From positions 86,018 through 150,017 of the forward strand of contig JAAGOF010000217.1 in the NCBI GenBank assembly GCA_010645155.1: 64,000 nucleotides of DNA, in the 5' to 3' direction. A program made the position numbers and the translations under genes. The stretch's first letter is position 1; each line of letters begins with the position of its first letter. The notes under the pieces were generated by a model, which made no database searches, had not been told where the DNA came from, and was given only the letters and a program-made list of their open reading frames with translations. The stretch comes from Tigriopus japonicus. Taxonomy: Eukaryota > Arthropoda > Copepoda > Harpacticoida > Harpacticidae. Of the stretch, positions 58,278 through 64,000 are shown one piece after another.

Positions 58278-59547
58278 CGGGGAAGGGCAGATGTATCCAG
58301 ACAAAACTTGGATGACGTATATCTCCTGAAGCAAGAGAAATATTTTTATTTCCCGCGTTTTTCTGGTTTGACCAAAAACCGGTTTTGAATGTTTGTTAAT
58401 TTTTTTTGTTTAAATCAGGAAATATGAAGCCCCAGGAACAAAAGCGTAAAGTGATTGCTGAATTGCTTTCGGCCGGCAACAACGCCAGAGCCATCATCAA
58501 GTCAACAAAGTACCCCAGGGCCACCGTCTACGAGGTCGTGAAGAGGCTCCAGTCTGGCCGGGGGACAGGCCACGCCCCCTGCGGCCCACACAGGGCAAAA
58601 AAGCGGACCCCCAGGTTCTTGGGGGGGCCTGAGGAGGTCCATCGAGGCCAACCCAGTTGTGTTCATATCGGCCCACGCAGCCAGGCGGTCCGTGAGCAAG
58701 AGGACTGTGGCCAGGGCCGTCAAGGAGGACCTGAACTTGACCTCCTACGTCAGAGGCAGACGCCACCTTCTTATCGAGAAGATGAAGACCACCAGGCTTG
58801 AGAGGGGCAAGAAGTTGCGCAGAATCTGCAAGGTCAATCCGAGGACGGTCAGACTTTTCTCAGATGAGTCAATCTTCACGGTGGATGGCGCATACAACCC
58901 CCAGAACAACCGATGGCTTGCCGAAAACAGAACCGTTGAAGACAGAGAATCCTGCCAAGATTATGGTCTTTGGCCTCATCAGCAGCTACGGGAAGGTGAT
59001 GCCAGCCCATGTCTTCCCTCCCAAATTCAGGCTCAACGCCGCTGGGTACGTGGAGCTTCTAAGGAAGGTCGTGATGCCCTGGCTGGCAACCTCGTACCAC
59101 CAGGAACCAAATTCATGTGGATCCAGGACTCTGCTCCATGTCATGTGTCCAATGTTTCCATGAACTTTTTGAACAACAAATTTGACGTGGTGGTCAAGAA
59201 AGACAAGTGGCCTTCTAACAGCCCTGACCTCAACCCATGCGACTTCTAGCTGTGGTCCGAGCTGAGGAGGAAGGTCAATAAAAGATGCCCCACAACAGCC
59301 TGGCGTCTCTGAAGTCGTCGGTGAAGCAGAACATGGCCTCCTTCTCCACGGCCGAGGTCGCCAAAGCCTGCTCGGTCTTTGTCGGCCGCTTGGACGCCGT
59401 CATTAAGGCCAACGGTGACCATATTGAATAAAAATGTTCTTAAATGCTGTCCAAACTTTTTTTGTTAAATACACAATTGGCTAAAAATAGCTCTTGATGC
59501 TGTAAATTATGTTTAAAGTTTTGTCCGGATACTTCTGCCCCACTCTG
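58278..59547 (+). mobile_element. maT-type (DD37D) mariner element
   Basis: The inverted ends 'cggggaagggcagatgtatc' and 'cagagtggggcagaagtatc' are both followed by a 'ccRgacaaaactt' block. TA lies on each side (58276-58277 and 59548-59549). Total length is 1,270 bp, normal for an autonomous mariner. One transposase gene, broken, fills it. GC content in the coding part is clearly higher than the surroundings, a sign of recent arrival or horizontal transfer. Confidence 0.92.
58424..59431 (+). pseudogene. maT mariner transposase (frameshifted)
   Basis: DNA cut-and-paste transposase. The N-terminal helix-turn-helix ('NARAIIKSTKYPRATVYEVV') is followed by a frameshift in a G-run at about 58620-58627. 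Then come 'SVSKRTVARAVKEDLNL', the first catalytic Asp in 'LFSDESIFTVDG', frameshifts near 58935 and 59090, the second Asp in 'WIQDSAPCHV' and the third in 'SPDLNPCDF'. Counting from QD to CDF leaves 37 residues between, the DD37D spacing of maT elements. A stop follows CDF (59250). The end 'DAVIKANGDHIE' is at about 59431. Confidence 0.92.
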
Positions 59548-60274
59548 TACTTGCGAAGATGGAGTAATTATTTGTCCTTCATAAAGTTGGCTTGCAAAAA
59601 AGAAATTATACAATGATGTCTAAAGTCAAAATCACTTTTTAACTACTTTAAATCTTAATTAATGTTTCAATTATATGAGATCGGATTTGAAAGTTATGTG
59701 CTTTCGCTAATTGCAGTATAAATTGGCCATTTACTTGTTGTAATTATTTTAACATAAAGCTAAAGCTTGTTGAGCTGAAATTGATATTGGTAGATCATAA
59801 AATGAATGTGTGAAGAAGCAGAGGTTTCAGATAAGATGAAATGAATTAGTGAGATATTTTGTGCTGATGAAAGTAATTCATATCATGATAAAAAATATAG
59901 AGATGACAAGGAAATGGTGCTTGCATACTTTTGCATGGACATTTGTTCACAGGTACTGAAGGAACAATAAACAAACCAGAAACATCCATGGCAAAATTTA
60001 GCACGTCTTTTGGGACAACTTTGACAACTGAAAGAGTTTTTATGATTTTTTCGCCATCCATGTTTGTCTAATTTTTCGCAACAACTCAAACTATGATAAA
60101 AAACAAATGTTTTTTATATGTTTTATTTGCTTAAAAACTTATTTCAGGTGCTAAAATGGATCGACCTCAACAATATTGCGATCTCAATCCGTCGCCCTTA
60201 CTGAACGTAAGTTTAGATCATCTCAAGCAACCCTGAGCACGAATTTTGTCAAAATCTACCAGTAACCAAACCTA

Positions 60275-61148
60275 CAAGGTGACTGATAAGTCTGGGACCA
60301 CAGTTTTTGCTATGTAGATCGTTTATTTCAAACAATTCAGCACTTATGAATTTGTCACAACAAACGCAAAACTGTTGAAAAAGAGCCGTGTTAAACATTT
60401 TCTGGGCACACGGGCACATTTGTGGAACCAACCCATCTTTTTAAATGAAAAAAATCTTCACGAGTTTTTCAAATATCTCTCCAAAATTGTTTAGACAATG
60501 GCTTCTGATAATGGTAAACAAATTTGAGACAATAGGTTTTTGCTTACATCATCATGGAGTTTGTAAAATCCTTTTAACGAAAGTAGTTGAGCTCCATAAA
60601 GCAAGAAAATCAGATCAGGAGATTTTGAAAACTATGCAAATGAGCAATCTGATTAGAAAGTTTGTCAGAATTACAACAAACCATTATAAAGATATTGGAT
60701 ACATCTCTAAAAGGGCAAGGAAAGATTGCATATCTTTCATAAGTGTCAGAAGCCTAGATGCCAGGAGCAGCAAAAAAATCCATGACGTTAAGAGAAGGGC
60801 AATGAAGCTTCCTTCAAGCCCTGATCTCAATCCAATGGATTTTGTTTTGTGATCCATGCCTGAGTCCAGAGCCTATGAAAAGTTCTGCAAGAATATTGAG
60901 GCTCTAGAGAATACTCTTGAGATAGTATAGGCATTAAGATCTGAATAGTTTGTATGTGTTACACGTGCATTGGTGGTTCCACAAATGTGTTCAATTTTTA
61001 TGTGCTAAGTAAGACTATTTTGAAAATGTTTTACACGGCTCTTTTCCAACAGTTTCGCGTTTGTTGCGACAAAGTATAAGTGCTAAATTGTTTGAAATAA
61101 ACGATCTACAGAACAAAAACTGTGATCCCAGATTTATCAGTCACCCTG
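60275..61148 (+). mobile_element. Internally deleted mariner with long terminal repeats
   Basis: The ends 'caaggtgactgataagtctg' and 'cagggtgactgataaatctg' (inverted) lie in TA sites (60273-60274 and 61149-61150). The inverted arms extend about 140 bp ('cgtttatttcaaacaattca', 'agagccgtgttaaacatttt'). The 874-bp body keeps the transposase N-terminus ('LTKVVELHKARKSDQEIL') and C-terminus ('SSPDLNPMDF') with the catalytic core deleted between them. Non-autonomous. Confidence 0.88.
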
Positions 61149-61278
61149 TATATGAACGTCCGTTATTTGGTTATAGTAAGATGCAGTAACAGTATCCATA
61201 TGCGAGAACTTAGTACATAAGTTAAGGTTATCAAAGCTTATACGTACTCGCCAAGGTTACTTTCAATTTGTCTTACTG

Positions 61279-61611
61279 CATAGATAAATAAATCAGAGAT
61301 ATCTCATTTCTGACGTCACCCAAAACCGCCCTCTACGAGGGATCACCTAACATTCCTAAAAAGGACGGTTTCATAAGGCACGGATCACTAGAAAAGAAAT
61401 CTTCTAGTGATCCGTGTTCTTCTAGTGATCCGTGCATAAGGAACGTCATAGAGGGCACTACCCTGTTTGTAAGGCAAACATCCTTCTTGAAATTTGATTC
61501 TCACAGTCAATCCAGAAAATACAGCAGCGTCATCTAGAGGTCACGGATCTCCGCACTGTCACGGCGGTCTGCCTGCTTAGCTAGAACTGAGAAGTCTGGG
61601 GCTGGTTTGTG
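61279..61611 (+). mobile_element. CACA/CATAG element, copy 3, with hairpin insertion
   Basis: An inverted copy relative to 26606-26878, from 'catagataaataaatcagag' to 'ggggctggtttgtg'. The flanks CTTACTG and CTTACTA nearly match (61272-61278 and 61612-61618). A 56-bp segment at 61379-61434 is absent from the other copies. Confidence 0.88.
61379..61434. mobile_element. 56-bp hairpin insertion with 7-bp duplication
   Basis: The insert is made of 'cacggatcactagaa', a short spacer, its inverted copy 'ttctagtgatccgtg' and a second 'ttctagtgatccgtg'. CATAAGG flanks it on both sides (61372-61378 and 61435-61441), while the empty site (one copy of cataagg) is visible at 26.78 kb. Confidence 0.8.
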
Positions 61612-61640
61612 CTTACTATGCCTCACCTTTGCTTCCACTA

Positions 61641-61909
61641 ATGGATGAGTGTAATCGAACGAATTCAGCTGGGGATTCTGGGGCCAAAATGGCTAGGGAT
61701 GTGTCAGAGTTAAGACTATCCTGCCAAAAAACTAACTCTAAATTCTCGAGCGTCATTTGCATTCTTCATTTTGACAATAAATCGAAACAAGAACCTATCC
61801 CTCATGTAGCAAACTTAAGCTTTGAAATTTACGGACTTATTTTTTACCCATCTATAGCAATTTGGCCCCTAAATCCCCAGCTGAATTCGTCCGACTACAC
61901 TCATCCATT
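61641..61909. mobile_element. GAATTCAGCTGGGGAT-family MITE
   Basis: The ends 'atggatgagtgtaatcgaac' plus 'gaattcagctggggat' are mirrored by 'atccccagctgaattcgtcc' and 'actcatccat'. It is 269 bp, in the same family as 15393-15684. It lies about 260 bp upstream of the SETD7-like gene. Confidence 0.88.
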
Positions 61910-62172
61910 GGCCAAAACAACTGACCAATCCATATATCTTTTCCAATCTCGTTTGGACTCAATCAACCCAATAGAAACGAAGTCAGGGGTCTATAATTTA
62001 CTCGTTGACTAATGAAGTCAAATGACCATTTTGTTAAAAATTAAAGCTCCCACGGTGTCTCAAATTGAAGTAGGAAGGGAGTCACAGCCATATGATCGAA
62101 AAGTCATTCTTTGTTGGCTTCTTGAGCGTGCTACAAAGTTTCCCCTTTCACTTGTTTTAAAACCTCCTAATC

Positions 62173-63755
62173 ATGATTGGTGGGGTGATTTTACTTCTGT
62201 GTAGCATTCCTTGGTCAAAATCCCAACAACTTCTAACCAATTGTCATAAGGAACTAAATAATTCATGGAGACTCAACACCAAAGACGGTTTACCAATTCG
62301 CATGTTCATCAATAGTTTCACATTTACTACAGTCAAATCGGCGAGGAAGAATGAGGATTTGATATACAAATTGGATGGTTTGTTTCGGCAAGTGACCATT
62401 GTCCGGGCTAAAAATGGAATATCATGGACCAAACATGGCTTCCAACCTCAAGATGGCTGGCTCTATGACGACCCCAAAAATGGTCACACTGTGTTTGTTT
62501 ATCCAGATTTTAGAACTGGCATCCTGGGTGAATTTAACTCCATTGGAGAACTTACTCAGGGTCAACCTGTCAAAATTACGCACTTCAGGTATTGGTGAGG
62601 TCCTTTATCTCTCATCGGACGGAAAATGCAATCAGATGGAACTATTGTTTCCTTTCAGATGCGCTTTAAACATTCTCGAAATAAAGACCAGCCAACCAAA
62701 AGAGTCATCTCCCAAGCTTCACTATGAGAAAATGACATCTTTCTCTGCTGGATCTCAGCCTACGGTCATGGATCCAATGGAGCGAAAGAATGTTTATATT
62801 GCCAGTACGAACATGGGTGAAGGCATGTTCGCCAAAATGGATCTGTTTCCGTTCCAACTGATCTGCTACTACAGTGGTTTGTTCATTTCTCACGAGGATG
62901 CAAAAGGTCTTTTCTCGAACATGAGTTTGAACGAGCTCAAGGTTACTTCGAGATACTTGGTTAACTTCAATGACACTCATATACTAGATGTTCCGAGTGG
63001 AGATTTGGCCAAATTTCGATCCAGCCTAGGACACAAAATTAATCATAGCTTTAGACCAAACAGTAGATTCGTCTACGCTCAAAGTCCCAGGTAAGGTATA
63101 AGGCACAGGATATCCTGGAGGGGAGGACTAGAAATGATTATTGCTTTCCAGTAGAATCAAACCCATTACGTTCTCCTACAAATAAGGCTTTGATTGGATT
63201 GAGTGGACTACGCTTTTCAAAAAAAATATGCCAGTTCAAACTTGTGTTCTGATTAGAGCATAGAATGAATGAGCTCGCCCTATTGTGGTAAAGTAATAAC
63301 CAGCAGATAATTACGCACTTCTAACTTTCTTAGACCTGTCTAAAATAATTTGAACCTTATTCATTTTCGGTAGGATTTGTGCTGACCTTTGGGCGAGCAT
63401 AACTTTCGAGTTCGACGTTCGATTGAGCTGAAAGTTGAAATGCACAACACAAGCAAGGTCTCATTCGATGAAGAACGTAATTTTTGATTCATTCTGGAAA
63501 TCGGTATTCTAACCGCTAGCCTCCCAATCCAGAGAAATTAAGTGGTTATTGATCTGTTATACATTCATTCGTCCATCTAGGTTTGGTAATGTGACAGCTA
63601 TCGAGGCATTAAGTTTCGTCAAGAGAGGAGACGAAATCTTGATCTCGTATGGATATCAGAATTTGTCGAGTCCAACTCTTGAGTGGTACAAAAAATTGCA
63701 AATGGACTCTGTTTCTCAAAATGGGTCAATTTCAGAATTCTCCTTGAGACATTGA
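62173..63755 (+). CDS. SETD7-like SET-domain lysine methyltransferase
   Basis: Transfers methyl groups from S-adenosylmethionine to lysine. Visible exons are 62173-62588, 62659-63090 and 63581-63755 (stop), joined by 70-bp and 490-bp GT-AG introns in phase. The N-terminal part resembles the MORN-type repeats of SETD7 ('DGWLYDDPKNGHTVFVYPDF', 'GEFNSIGELTQGQPVK'). The SET domain has 'NVYIASTNMGEGMFAKMDLF', 'CYYSGLFISHEDA', 'SLGHKINHSFRPNSRFVY' and 'DEILISYGYQN'. The NHSF and YGY blocks carry the cofactor- and lysine-pocket residues of the family, and no Cys-rich post-SET is present, as in SETD7. The start is uncertain: Met 62173 opens a signal-peptide-like 'MIGGVILLLCSIPW', but a possible acceptor ends at 62204 ('acttctgtgtag'), so the true N-terminus may lie in unseen upstream exons. 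Confidence 0.87.
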
Positions 63756-64000
63756 GTCAGTCAATTTGGTCTATTTTTTATGTGTTTGTCAAAAAACCCG
63801 TACTTTCATGGGATCTGCAAATGATATTAAGTTTTCTTTAGTTTTTCCCCTTCAATAGTGCCTTTTCCGAAGTTTCGACTCGTTCTTGTTTTTTTTCCGA
63901 GCAATTTTGAAGACCATGAACAATGAGCTATATGAAATTATTATTGTTTTATTGCGATGATTGAGTCATCATTATTGTCGTGACAAAAGTAAAGAGCATG

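Noticed and set aside
59846..60089. Cysteine-rich minus-strand frame ('SCQSCPKRRAKFCHGC')
   Set aside because: Suggestive of a zinc finger but in two overlapping frames, no splice support, and lying between two mariner elements.
62022..62204. 60-codon frame as the first exon of the SETD7-like gene
   Set aside because: It is in another frame, with no donor joining it in phase and no MORN-like pattern.

Overview
This is a repeat-dominated piece of an animal nuclear genome, most likely an arthropod and plausibly a crustacean such as a copepod. The basis is spliced genes with short GT-AG introns, a cuticle protein with two Rebers-Riddiford chitin-binding domains, a CARD caspase, a short TTAGG-type telomere-like stretch, DD37D (maT) mariner remnants and many tRNA-headed SINEs. 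The species call is inference.

Host genes are few. (1) A CARD-containing initiator-type caspase lies on the minus strand at 18898 to about 10590 in six exons. Its introns are full of transposons, and its last codons run into a transposon end. (2) A two-domain cuticle protein lies on the plus strand at 51403-55752 in four exons. (3) A SETD7-like SET-domain lysine methyltransferase lies on the plus strand at about 62173-63755 in three visible exons. (4) An orphan exon of unknown function sits at 31029-31285 (minus).

Layout. 1-6092: a minus-strand LINE broken by three insertions and bracketed by ~390-bp inverted arms. 6172-6955: a mariner-type MITE with a TTAGG-rich core. 7738-10605: a MITE (family X) carrying a nested foldback element with ~680-bp arms. 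10590-18898: the caspase, with a hAT element, two MITEs, a foldback and a LINE in its introns. 19260-25234: SINEs, a second LINE with a tRNA-like 5' end, and a 2-kb foldback inside it. 26413-30402: a second nested X copy and a degraded Ty3/gypsy element. 30404-30831: a LINE 3' end. 33408-33728 and 35507-36590: MITEs and a LINE 3' end broken by a hAT-like element. 38083-42610: a duplicated ~1-kb unit around a LINE, with an N and probably an assembly problem. 42640-50440: assorted MITEs and foldbacks. 51403-55752: the cuticle gene with two intronic SINEs. 56727-61909: mariner and MITE copies. 62173-63755: the SETD7-like gene.

The most unusual signals are a LINE/SINE family sharing a tRNA-like 5' leader as well as a 3' tail, a caspase frame that ends inside a transposon terminal repeat, long-armed foldback elements with 9-11-bp target duplications, and a 56-bp hairpin insertion with its own 7-bp duplication. 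No prokaryotic features, CRISPR arrays or rRNA genes were seen.
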